64,000 bases of DNA from Tetranychus cinnabarinus (taxonomy: Eukaryota; Arthropoda; Arachnida; Trombidiformes; Tetranychidae): the NCBI GenBank assembly GCA_022266195.1, contig WHVY01000001.1, positions 11,098,001 to 11,162,000 of the forward strand, in the 5' to 3' direction. Below the pieces are notes generated by a model, which saw only the letters and a program-made list of their open reading frames with translations, was not told where the DNA came from and did not search any database. Positions within the stretch are counted from its first letter, which is position 1; the number at the start of each line of letters is the position of its first letter. Of this stretch, positions 34,776-46,946 are shown in pieces. A program made the position numbers and the translations under genes.

Positions 34776-36958
34776 GTGAGCATAAATCCTGATGATAATC
34801 TGAAAAATGAAAAGTGCACAAAACAATCGATAGATGGCACTGCCTATTTGTGACGAACTGTAAAATTTACATTGTAAACAAAGAGTAATATAACGAGTTG
34901 TTTTACTCTTTGATTGTAAATGACACTGAACCAGCCGGTATCCGTCGATCCCAATTCACATTGCCAATGATTACAAGTGCGGCTTATGAATCTTAATCAC
35001 TCATTCTTTGGTTTCTTTGTGGATACTAATTTTGTTTTTGTTTCTTCTTTAAATAGACGAAAATCGCTGAAAATTTTGCCCAAAAAAATGCCTCGATTAT
35101 TCAGAGCTGTTGTCTGTGTACACCATTTTGATCGATTGGTTGCGATTGGTGGTGAAGCTCACGTCAATATTTTCTAGAAGTACTTTTTTGTTTCTTCGTT
35201 GAATTTAATTTGGTGTCTCACAAGGAATTTGAGTCCTAGTAAGTTGATTATAATCAAATTACGTTCAATTTTTAATCTTGTTCTCTTCATTTTCCTAAAT
35301 AGACGCAATCAACCCGGAAGATTTGTCATTTGCCTTGTCGAAGTTATGATAATCAACAGAAATAGATAAACATTCTTCCTTATTTGTGGCATCAACTTTC
35401 CATTGTAACTCCAATCTTTCAATTGTACAGAAGGTGCAATTAAATCAAGTCATAATTATCACCTTAATTGAAATTTTGCGCCACTTCACATTCAACAATC
35501 TATCACAATGCAAATCATTTACTTTCATCTTCTAGCACTTTTTTACTTGCTACCATCCTGATCACCTCCACCAGCACTAAACTATTCATCATCATTAGTA
35601 AAAATAATAAAATAATGATAATAAAAACATTAAGCAATAAAAACCCAAACAACAATAAAAACATGCGATCAAGAATCATGTGAAATAGATTTGAATTTAA
35701 ATAATTGTAAATAGACAATAATTTTATCAATTTTATCAACAATATTGTTCAATAATAAACCTTGCTATAAACTTACAATCCACATTTATAAAATATTGAT
35801 GTTAATATTTCTATTAATTAACTACTGAAATCTTGGTCAAGATACTGGTTTAGTGGGTAAACCAGTAATATCATCATTTGATGGACTGTAGTTAAGTTCA
35901 TTACGCTTCTTCCCACAGCTTTTTGGTCGATTGATATTGAATATTTTTAGCCCTTAAATGGTTGGTTAGTCGTCAATTTATTAATAAATTTTCCTCGACA
36001 ATCATCAAAAAATTGCAATCATTTACATTCAAATAGCATTTTCATACGTAATTTCATTCAACGGGACAATTGTCTGTTTTATCATATGATATCATAAATT
36101 CATTCAACTTTGAGAGATAATCTGTAAATAATTAAAGATCATATTTACACCCAAATTGAGATCACCAACACGCGAAAACTGTTCAGCTTATAACCGTAAA
36201 TTAGCCAAAATCATTGCTGATCAATTATGGACTGAGATTGAGTTGGGTCAGGAAAAAATGCAGTCTATTGCAATTTAACATTCTAGTTGTTTTTCAACAA
36301 TCGGTCACAATTTAGGAGTTACGTGGGAACATATTAATTAAAGTTTAGCTTAACCGAGTCTAGAGCTGGTTCATTACGCATTAAAGGTTATTGAATCCAT
36401 TGAAGTCTCTATACATGTTTATAACTTCAAAGGAGTCTGAAAGGTTGAAAAGTGCCCTGAAAAACAAATGGAAAGATGGAGGATGATTAATTGTATCAAC
36501 CTTATCGGTCAACCTGGAACGGGGAATAACCTTTTCTTCATCTTTTCCCACTCTTATTTACCATCATCAACATCACCGATCATAGAGAAATGGTTACTCT
36601 TATCTTCATCACTTTCCATCTCAACCTTGTTAACCTGAAGACCCTCTAGTTAAAGCTAAAATAAGGTTGACTGGCCATTAGCACACAAATTGACTGGACA
36701 AGCCCATCTTCAAACCGTCATCTTTTGCTCCTCGTCTCAACTTTAACTTGTTTAACCAGTAAAATATTGCCTTCTCTCTTTCACTCTTACTCATAATCCA
36801 CTCACTCTCATCTTATAGAAATCACTTTCTCTCTCGAACTCAAAGTCTCATGTAAGCTTTTCCTCTAATTCACAGAATCTTGAGACTTGAGAATTTTTTA
36901 GTTCTAATTCTTGTTTCTTTTCAACTAACATTGTGATCAATTCCCACTAATCAACATT
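34776..36958. other. Intergenic region between SLC41 A and hexosaminidase
   Basis: No supported gene. A 29-codon frame starting at 35088 (MPRLFRAVVCVHHFDRLVAI) has plausible codon use but no identified partner exons. The polypyrimidine stretches ending AATAGACG at 35053 and 35303 look like acceptors. CT-rich DNA at 36540-36850 probably belongs to the promoter and 5' untranslated region of the hexosaminidase gene. Confidence 0.4.
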
Positions 36959-39292
36959 ATGATTATATTATTAATCAATTTGCTTCTTTTATGCTCAACA
37001 ACTGTCCATTCTTACATTACTTGGATTGAAGCTCGAGTTCCTCTTCAGGTAAGCAAACTTATTATTCATTCATTGTTACCAGATTTTTGATTGTTCACAG
37101 CTGTCAATTTCCTTCATTTGATTAACTATTGAATGAAATTAAATTGTTGATTATGCAGCTAAAAGTAGCGTAAAAGACTTTGATTTAGACTTTGCAGACG
37201 ATATGACAAAAGATCTTCTGCTTGCCCATTGACAGCTTATTTTTCAACTATCAGCTCTTATTTTTGATTTTTTGTACGATTCAATATACAGGGAAATCGA
37301 CCAGCACCAGGAACACCATGGCCATTACCAAAACAGCTAAACCAAACAGAGAAAACACTCTTTTTAAATCCAATGGAGTTTTATTTCACTACAAATGGAC
37401 GATTCTGTGATATTCTTGACGCATCTTTAACTCGCTACCGACCCATCATTTTTCAAGATTTTAACGTATCAACAGTTGGCTTCTCGGATAGACCTGAGTT
37501 ACGATCTTTAATGGTTAGAGTTGATAATCCTCAAGAGTGTGGCTATCCTCAATTGGGTGACGATGAATCGTACACACTGGTTATCCCAAAAAATTCAAGT
37601 CAAGCAATCCTACAAGCCAAGACAGTTTGGGGTGCTCTAAGAGGTTTGGAATCCTTCAGTCAACTGGTTTACCACGATGATGGATCAAACCAGTGTATTG
37701 TAAATGAAACTTTCATCGATGATTGGCCTGAATATCCATACAGAGGAATGATGATTGACACGGCTAGGCATTTCATACCCTTGAAGATATTGTTGCTCAA
37801 TTTGGATGCCATGGCTTACAACAAGTTAAACGTTTTCCATTGGCATTTAGTTGATGATCAAGCTTTCCCTTTAGAGAGTAAAGTGTTTCCTGAATTAACA
37901 TCATCGGGTGCTTATACCTCTAAACATGTTTATACACAAGAACAGGTACAATTGGTCATTGATTATGCTCGAATGAGAGGAATCAGAGTTTTACCAGAAA
38001 TTGATTCACCAGGTCACACCAAAGTCTATGGTAAATCTCATCCTGAACTGTTGACTCCATGTTTTGTTGATGGTAAAAGTGGTGTTCCCAATCCTCCTCA
38101 TCATTCGGATGCTGATATACTTAACCCAATGAGAAATGAAACTTTCCAGTTTATGCATCAACTGTTTGCTGAAATTAAGAGATTATTTAAAGATCAATTT
38201 ATCCATTTGGGAATGGATGAAGTGTATTATGCTTGTTGGACCTCTAATCCTGATATACAGGCTTTAATGATCGCAAATAACTGGACCAAAGTGAATCAAG
38301 TTGAGCAACATTATGTCCGACAAACATTGAAAAACATCAAAGATCTGCAATATAAAGTGATGATGTGGCAAGATCCAGTGGACAATGATGTTGAGGTCGG
38401 TTTCAATTAATTTTTTCCGAAAGTTTTTCAAAGGTAAAATGTATTCTAACAAATCTTTTGTTCAACAGCTTTCACCAGATTCAGTAGTTGAAATTTGGAA
38501 AGATTCTGAACTTGGGGAATTTGAAACTTGGGATAAATACGCAGCTCCAATCATTCGTAAAGGTTAGTTTACTGTGTTTCATGTTTAAAATGTTTCACTC
38601 ACAAATTAAGATGGATTACAAATTTCAAATTTTGGTTTATTTAGGTTATCGAGTTGTCATTGCTGCTTGTTGGTACCTAAATTACATAAACTATCCATAT
38701 CCAGGACAATTTTGGGAGAAACATTATCAATGCAAACCCCGAGCATTCACAAGTAAGTTTGAGTCATTTCACTTTGAAGGCAAAGAATATGTTAAGAAAA
38801 TGAATTGATTTTCGATACTTTAATCATGATGATTTAACAGATGACGCCGATGAGAAGAAGCGAGTTATTGGCGGAGAAGCTTGTTTATGGAGTGAATTTG
38901 CTGATGGCACCAATATACTTTCACGAATATGGTAATTATGAGAAGATCTAGATTTTAATAGAGCATTTAATTTAATTTGTCTCCGATTTTGTTTTTGATC
39001 AATTAGGCCTCGAGCTGCTGCTGTAGCAGAAAGACTTTGGACTGATCCTGTTAATGATGACATTGATTCAACTAGATTTAGACTGGATGAGCAACGTTGC
39101 CGACTTTTACAAAGAGGTAAGTAATTTTGGGTCCATGATTAGATACATGAATTAATTGAATGCCAATTTGGTCTTTTATTTGTACTTTTAGGAATTCCTG
39201 CTTCACCGATTCTTCCTGGTCATTGTGGTAAACATGATTGGGGATTGGAAACTGTACCACCGATTTATCCCGGCGATAGACTGGCTCCTTGA
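36959..39292 (+). CDS. Beta-hexosaminidase (glycoside hydrolase family 20)
   Basis: Seven exons: 36959-37048, 37292-38395, 38469-38562, 38645-38752, 38841-38931, 39007-39116 and 39192-39292, with consistent phases, 565 aa. The enzyme removes terminal N-acetylglucosamine/galactosamine in lysosomes or outside the cell, in glycan or chitin-oligomer breakdown. Exon 1 is a signal peptide (MIILLINLLLLCSTTVHS). The GHD20b domain spans about 45-150. The TIM barrel begins at YPYRGMMIDTARHFIPL and includes NVFHWHLVDDQAFPLES, RVLPEIDSPGHT and the catalytic pair at D339-E340 in HLGMDEV. The C-terminal part has GGEACLWSEF and WPRAAAVAERLW. The usual Gly before Asp is Met here. The exon 2 donor is GAG|GTCGGT, a weak site chosen because it restores the ELSPDSVVEIW alignment. 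Confidence 0.95.
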
Positions 39293-39549
39293 TAAACTCA
39301 AACCAAATCGATTGAGTCTGGTGATCAATATTTTTTTTAAAGCGACAAATCAAATTGTAAACCTTTTTTGTTCTCATACCAAACAATTGGTGTCCGATTG
39401 TGTGATATTTTTGACCTTTCTTTTTTGGTTGCTCTTTCATGATTGTTGGTTTCTGAGGCCAACGAAATTTCATGTCTAAATTAATAAAAAGAGGTTCTTT
39501 CAATAAATAATTTGGTTGTTCATTTGATGCTATTGCATGTCAAAAGTGC

Positions 39550-42500
39550 ATACAAGTTGAGACAAATGGTCAGCAACGGATAAAAATTTATTTCTCTCAA
39601 ATTTAGACACTGAGTGTTTGTAGGAAAATAAAAACTGAATCTATTTGAGTGATTAAAAAACTTCTGTGATCAATGGTTTTCGAAAAAATCGAGTTCATAG
39701 TTGAAACTTTTATAGCTTTTTGTGCAATCATGGAACCAGATTTTTTCATAAAACTCATTTTCCTGATGTAACTACTAACAACAAACCATAAAATGCCCTT
39801 ATTTTGAGACAAAAAATTTTCTATTCGAAATAAAAAGAATAAGTTCGATTTTGAGTTAAATCGATTGATTTCTGTGACCTTATGTGTTAGAGATCTGAAA
39901 CTTATGATTCTTCCATGAAAATTATTAGCACACATCATCGATAAAATACTTTTCTCCGTTTATCGACAGTTCTCTTTATTTTGACCATTGACCTAAAAAC
40001 TTTGGACCTCGATATTTTGAGATTGGCATCACCTACAACCATTATTCTTTGACCAAACATTAGACTATATTATGGGCTATGATATGGATAGGTTTTATAC
40101 AATTCAAGAAACTGCTAGAAAAGTTATAACATTTTATTACTTAAGTTGTGCGATTTGATAATTGATTAACATTAGATGTGATATGTTAGAAGAAAATTCA
40201 CTATAAGATGAATTACCTCAGATTTCTTTGGTTTTCAGTCATCTTATGTTATAGCACATAACAGCATCTAATGTTTGGTCAAAGAGCGATGATTGGGGAT
40301 TCGGCCAGTCTCGAAATATCGAGGTTCAAAGTTTTTAGGTTAGCGGCCTAAATCAAGAGAACTATTGACAAATTGAAAAAAAGTATTCATTGCATGTTGT
40401 GAAGAATTGATTTTAGTGAACGAATCATAAGTTTCGTATCCCTCACTCATACAGTTACAGAAATAGATCGGTTTAACTTAAAATCGAACTGATCTGTTTT
40501 ACAGTAAAAATGAAGTTTAATTTACCAATATAATTACATTTTCTGGTTGGTCATAAAAATTTACATAAGTAAAAATCAGTTATGTTAAAAAATATGCTTT
40601 CATTATTGTACAAAAGCCGATCGAAGTTTCAAGTTAGACCTCGATTTTCTCAAAAACTGTTCATGAGATGAATTATTTAATAGCACCAATGGAGACAAAT
40701 TTCATGTCATTTCACAAAACAACCAAGTCTTAATCCTTTACTCAAATGTTCGCGTCTTTGGCGATACTCTTTGCATTTGATTTGTAAGTTTAACCAGAAA
40801 ATTGGTTTATTTACCAAGATATTGGTTAATATGAGTTTGTATTGTTGAATCAGTTGTTTCTCGCACACTTAAAACCCAAATATCATGACCAGAATGTACT
40901 TATGGCAATTTATTGAATGGAATTGAATTCTTAGTTAGTAAAAAATGGAATCGGTGAAAAGATGATGACTGTAAAGTCTAGCATTCTCGAAATATTCACA
41001 GTTACATCAACACATTTATGCATCAAAAATGGGCAAAAACGAGGTAAAAATCAATTTCTTTCAGGTTTAGACTCTATAAGTTTGTGCCGACAAAAAATCT
41101 GAATTCATTAGTGTGATTCAAAGGTTTGCCTCTATCGACAGTTTTCGAAAGAATCGAGTTCAAAGTTTAAACTTCGATCGCATTTTGTACAATAATGAAA
41201 GCAGATTTTCACAGAAAATTTATTATAACTTATGTTAATTTTTATAAGCAACCAGAAAATGTAATTATATTGGTAAATTAAACTTCATGTTTACTGTAAA
41301 ACAGATCAGTTCGATTTTAAGTTAAACCGATCTATTTCTGTAACTATATTAGTTAGAGATCTGAAACTTATGATTAGTTTGCAAAAACTATTAGTAAACA
41401 TGTTGCATAGAATCATTTTTCCAATTTTTCGACAGTTCCCTACATTTTGTCCATTAATCTAAAAACTTTGGACCTCAATATTTCGAGATTGGCATCAACT
41501 ACAACCATTATTCTTTGACCAATTTGATCATTCACTAATTAATAATACTATTCAATCAAATAAATTTCCATAAGCGGGTTTTGGTGTCGATATTTGGGTT
41601 TTAAATGGACAAGAAACACCTTATTTAACAAACTAAACTCATTTCAACCTATTTCTTGGTAAATAAACCAATTTTCGGGTTAAAGTTGTAACTGAAATGA
41701 AAGAATGATGCGAAATGCTCGAACATTTGAGTTGAGAGTTAAGACTAATGAGGGTTTGTAGAGACATGAAAACCCAGTCCATTGACGCTATCAAACAATT
41801 CCTCCGATCGATTGTTTTCGAGAAAATCGAGGTTAAACTTGAAACTTCGATCTGCTTTTGTTCAGCTATTGAAGCAGATTTTTCATTAAATTCATTGCAA
41901 CTTATGTTGATTTTTATAATCAACCAGAAAATGTAATTATTTTGAGCAATTTAATTCTATTTTTTCTGTAAAACAGATCAGTTCGATTTTTGTTTAAACC
42001 GATCTATTTCTGTAACTATATTAGTTAGAGATCTGAAACTTATGTTTGGTCTATGAAAAATCAATTCTTCACAACATGCAATGAATACTTTTCTCAATCA
42101 ATCAATAGTTCTCTTGATATTGGCCGTTGACCTGAAAACTTTGGCCTCAATATTTCGAGAATGGTAGAACCTACAGTGTTCATTCTTGACCTAGCATTAG
42201 GTTTATTCATGGGCTGCAATAAAATAAATCTTAATTTATTTAATAACGAATATCCTTCTAACAAATATGATTTGTGTTTGAGTAACCATGCGACTTTAAC
42301 AATAAAGTCTCGCATCTGATAACATAAGTAATACATGTTATAACTTTCTTTGTAGCACCTTGAATAATTTTATATTTCAAAGCATTATAGCTCATGATAA
42401 AAACAAATGTTAGCTGAAAAAATGATGGTTATAGAGTCGACCATTCTCGAAATATTGAGGTCCAAAGTTTTCAGGTCAAAGGCCAATATCAAGAGAACTA

Positions 42501-43600
42501 TTGATTGATTGAGAAAAGTATTCATTGCATGTTGTGAAGAATTGATTTTTCATAGACCAAACATAAGTTTCAGATCTCTAACTAATATAGTTACAGAAAT
42601 AGATCGGTTTAAACAAAAATCGAACTGATCTGTTTTACAGAAAAAATAGAATTAAATTGCTCAAAATAATTACATTTTCTGGTTTCTTATAAAAATTAAC
42701 ATAATTAACAATAAATTTGATGAAAAAATCTGCTTGCATAGCTGAAGCAAAGTCAATCGAAGTTTCAAGTTTCACCTCGATTTTCTCGAAAATTATCTAT
42801 GTGAGGAATTATTTAATTGCACCAATAGACTGAGTTTTCATGTCTCTACAAACCCTTATTAGTCTTAACTCGCAACTCAAATGTTCGAGCATTTCGCATC
42901 ACTCTTTGCATTTCATTTGCAAACTTAACCAGAAAATTGGTTTATTTACCAAGAAATGGGTTGAAATGAGTTTAGTTTGTTAAATAAGTTGTTTTTTGTT
43001 CCTTTAAAACCCAAATATCGACACCAAAACCCGCTTATGGAAATTTATTTAATTGAATAGTATTATTAATTAGTGAATGATCAAATTGGTCAAAGAATAA
43101 TGGTTGTAGGTGATGCCAATCTCGAAATATTGAGGTCCAAAGTTTTCAGGTCAACGGCCAATATCAAGAAAACTATTGATAGATTGAGAAAAGTATTAAT
43201 TGCATGTTGTGAAGAATTGATTTTTATAGACGAAACATAAGTTTCAGATCTCTAAATCATATGGTTACAGAAATAGATCGCTTCAACTTAAAATCGAACT
43301 TATCTGTTTTACAGAAAAAATAAAATTTAATTTACCAATATAATTACATTTTCTGGTTGCTTATAAAAATTTACATAAGTTATGATGAGTTTCGTAAAAA
43401 AATTTGCTTTCATTATTATACAAAATGCGATCGAATTTTGAACTTTAAACTCAATTTTTTCGAAAATTGTCTATCGAGGAAACCTCAAATGACACTAATG
43501 GATTCAGTTTTTATTTTCCTACAAACACTCAGTGTCTAAATTTGAAAGAAATAAATTTTTATTCGTTGCTGACCATTTGTCTCAACTTGTGCGTAAATGA
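39550..43600. repeat. 4-kb array of inverted 420-bp modules with terminal inverted repeats
   Basis: The ends (about 39550-39640 and 43505-43600) are inverted repeats containing GACACTGAGTGTTTGTAGGA and CAACTTGTG. Inside are about six copies of one module of roughly 420 bases, recognisable by AGATCGGTTTAACTTAAAAT, TGCATGTTGTGAAGAATTGA and CGATCGAAGTTTCAA. By eye the order is reverse (39602-40030), forward (40260-40720), reverse (41090-41500), reverse (41760-42170), forward (42430-42850), forward (43090-43540). The right half, about 41060-42170 against 42430-43540, is a 1.1-kb-arm palindrome around about 42300. No open frame longer than about 110 codons and no transposase motif. It could be a foldback-type transposon or a nested MITE array. 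Confidence 0.85.
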
Positions 43601-43639
43601 CAATTGATTCAATTATTTCTTTTTATTGCAAAGTTTATC

Positions 43640-44078
43640 TTCTACAGTTACAATACAAACCAACGGAAAATCATGGCATTTACGTTAACTAAAGTTAGAT
43701 ATTTGCGTTTCTAATTTTCTGGTATTTACTCAGAATCCATCAGGTAAGGTTGTTTTAATTAAATTGCTTTAATCTAGCAATAAATTATACAGATTGATAC
43801 AACATTTACATTAACAATTTTTAATAACAACTTGACTTGAAAATATGTTAATTAGTTAATGACTTGTTAAATCAAAGTGTGGTAAAGAAGCTGTTGAGTT
43901 TATCCATATCCTATTGAGAATGGCTTTGTCTCGATTACCAGATATCATTTGTGTCGGCTATGGACCACAAACCTCAGAATGTCGGGCACTTCTTCCACCA
44001 CCGGCAACACCACCGAGAGGAGCTAGAAGCAACTCGGTCCTTTCACGATTATTTTCAGCCTACACTGGACTTTTATAA
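43640..44078 (+). pseudogene. Broken partial copy of the cysteine-rich secreted protein gene
   Basis: Two parts are joined. About 43640-43880 matches 51190-51420 (exon 2 and the following intron), with stops in the former exon. About 43875-44078 matches 52190-52391, the end of the last exon through its final SNSVLSRLFSAYTGL. Around 770 bases between them are missing. The terminal part keeps an open frame, with one change of PG to PA in the proline-rich segment. No start or signal exon. It ends only 50 bases from the SLC41 B homology. Confidence 0.9.
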
Positions 44079-44124
44079 ATCCAAGCATAGTATTGCTTTT
44101 AGGGGGGTGGAAACAGGGAAACAA

Positions 44125-46085
44125 TATCCTACTCTTTGGAGAGGAATCCTCCTTTTGTTTTATTGTGTAGCTTGTGTGTTTTGCTTGTTTAGTCTGCTTT
44201 TGTAGTTCGGTTTTTTAGTTTGCTTATTTATTTCAGTTTACTTGTGGCATTTTTTTGCTAACCATTCAATGGTTTACTTCAACAAATCCTCAGTATTTCT
44301 ATTATCCTCTATGGTCAATCTAACAAAGCGATGTCTTCACCCACGGTAAAGGCTCCATTACTACATGTTGATAATGATGCTCGAACAAACCAACCTAGTC
44401 GAGTGTTTACTCGACTCAAAACCGCTATTTTGTCCCTGGTTGATCCTAATACCGTGGTTGTAACAAGTGGAGACTGTGGACAAACTATGGACGACTCGAC
44501 TGATTCAACTAGATCTGCATCCCTTCTCTCGACCAGCTTACAGGTTTGCATTGCATTTACCTTAGCTGGGTTTGGTAACGTTGGTGCTGGTCTCATCCTT
44601 GACATTGTTCAACATTGGCCAGTTTTCAAAGTAATTAGTGAACTCTTCATCCTAGTTCCATCACTTTTAGGTCTTAAGGGCAACTTAGAAATGACCATGG
44701 CTGCTCGATTATCAACACAAGCAAACTTGGGCCACATGGAAGATTTAAAATCAACCCTTTCCTTAGCCAAAGGTAACATGGCTCTTATCCAATGTCAAGC
44801 TACTGTAGTTGCTTTTCTGGCTTCTATGTTTGCCATATCCACCAATGCAATCTCCAAAGGATCGTTCAACATGCAAAATAATCTGATTCTCCTCGCATCA
44901 TCCCTGTTGACTGCGAATGTTGCGTGTTTTATTCTCGGTGCCTGTATGATTGGTGTTATCGTTCTTTCCCACCGATTTGAAATTGATCCCGATAATGTTG
45001 CTACGCCTTTAGCTGCTTCTGTTGGCGATTTAGTTACCTTAAGTTTATTAGCTTCATTTGCTCAGCTAATTCAAGATCACGCTACTCCAGGAACAATATC
45101 AATACCTTCCTGTATCATTATAGCAATTTTGTTTACTCTTCTCCCTTTTTGGACATACACTGCATGGAAAAATGAACACACATTTGATGTTGTTACTTGC
45201 GGTAAGCCATTTATAAATCTTTATTTCTCTCTCTCTCTTTACACTCATATTCATCGTATCTTCATACACTCACCAGGTTGGCTCCCCATAATTTTGGCAA
45301 TGTTCATTTCAAGTCTGGGAGGTGTCATCTTGGATGTATCTACTATTGAATTTAAACGGTTAGCCCTGTTTCAACCAGTTATTAATGGTGTTGGTGGTAA
45401 TCTAGTCGCTGTCCAAGCAAGCCGACTATCAACATATCTTCATCGCCAGGGTCAACCAGGTCACTTGCCTATTAGTATTGAATATTTATTAATACCTTAT
45501 CGAGTCTTCATTGGTTCCAACATTAACATAAGCACTGCTCGAGTATTACTTATAATATCTCTACCGGCTCACATTTTGTACCTCATTGTCTTCAGATTGA
45601 TAAAGGGTTCCATTGGCTTTGAAATCACCATTCTATTCTTCTCGATTTACCTTGTATTTGCAATATTTCAGGTAATTTTTCCGCTAAATCTATTCAACAT
45701 TTTTCATTTGCCTCTGATTTATTGATTTATAATTATTGTTGGTTATGATTCTATCATTTTCCAGGTCGCTCTTCTCCTTTACTTTGCTCACAATTTGGTT
45801 ACACTTTTGTGGAGGAATGGAACAGATCCTGATAATTTTTCGATTCCTATCTTGACAGCTTTAGGTGATTTCTTAGGAACTGCTTTTCTGTTAATTGTTT
45901 TTATCCTATTATCTATGGCTGGAGATATAAATGCAATTTAAATCTGTGAAAACTGGACAGCAAATATTTATTTGTTTCACTTAATTATTTTCATCAAACT
46001 GATCTCATTCACGATAGAGTTATATAGCCTCATTAATAACCTCCCGTACCTGCCTCTTCACCGCAGCTGTTTTGTATTGAAACAA
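44125..46085 (+). repeat. SLC41 inverted duplication, arm 2
   Basis: Reverse complement of 32849-34775, covering the upstream region, the whole gene and the 3' flank. It begins beside a broken piece of the cysteine-rich gene and ends beside a hexosaminidase 3' fragment, so both junctions are rearrangement points. Confidence 0.88.
44331..45941 (+). CDS. SLC41-family magnesium transporter, paralogue B
   Basis: Exons 44331-45201, 45277-45671 and 45765-45941, at exactly the same intron positions and phases as paralogue A, give 480 aa. All family motifs are intact: LKGNLEMTMAARLST, HRFEIDPDNVATPLAASVGD, INGVGGNLVAVQASRLST, NGTDPDNFSIPILTALGD. Differences from A are concentrated in the N-terminal cytosolic stretch (two extra residues, VVVTSGDCGQTMDDSTDS against IICGDCGIPIDESNDS) and in a few helix positions, as expected under purifying selection on two working copies. 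The same Mg2+ transport role is expected. Confidence 0.94.
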
Positions 46086-46106
46086 ATTGTTTCAAAGATT
46101 AAGACT

Positions 46107-46515
46107 CTATGAGAAACGTTGCCGACTTTTACAAAAAGGTAAAAATTTTTTATTCGTGATTAGATACATAAATTAATTGAATGTCGATTTGGTCTTTTGT
46201 TTGTACTTTTAGGAATTCCTGCTTCACCTATTCTTCCTGGTCATTGTGGTAAACATGATTGGAAACTTTACCGGTAATTTATCCCGGTGATAGACTGACT
46301 CCTTGATAAACTCAAACCAATTTGATTACAGCTGTTAATCAATATTTTTTAAAGCGACAAATCAAACTGTAAACCTTTTTATTCTCATACCAAACAATTG
46401 GTGTCCGTTTGTGTGATATTTTTTGACCTTTCTTTTTTGTTTGCTCTTTCATGATTGTTGGTTTCTGAGGCCAACGAAATTTCATGCCTAAATTAATAAA
46501 AAAGCGGTTCTTTCA
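46107..46515 (+). pseudogene. 3' fragment of the hexosaminidase gene
   Basis: Matches about 39090-39510 of the intact gene: the end of exon 6 (QRCRLLQ), intron 6, exon 7 (GIPASPILPGHCGKHDW) and the 3' untranslated region. Bases are missing in exon 7 after HDW, so GLETVPP is lost and the frame is broken. There is no upstream catalytic part. Non-functional debris from the rearrangement that produced SLC41 B. Confidence 0.92.
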
Positions 46516-46946
46516 ATCGATAATTTGATTGTCCATAGCCATTATTTTACTAATTGGTATCATGTGTTTTCATGTTAATGACAACTTTGTTCAATGATCC
46601 GGTCCAAGGAAATGAATTGAGTAATTAGCAAGGTAAAACAATTTAATAATAAATCCAATCTTTTTTTTTCAATTCTCAGGAAGTTAACCAGCTTAAAACG
46701 GGTAACATTGAATATCAAGTCGAAAGTAAATCGAGATTAACCAGTGAAGGAGAAATTCAGAGTTTATCATTCTGTTCTGGTCAATTCAGTATTGGAATAT
46801 GATTTACGAAATTATGAAAATTATCTCAACACGTTTTGGCAAAAAAATTGGTTTTAATTTAGTTTTTAAGTTGAAAAATATTGTAAATCTCTTTGAGGGA
46901 AAATAAAAACATGATAATAGTAACTAATTGTTCAATCAAAAATAGA

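Noticed and set aside
39603..43539. Frames of 60-110 codons in the module array, similar to each other
   Set aside because: They are translations of the repeated 420-bp module in different orientations and differ in length and frame between copies, so selection on protein is unlikely.
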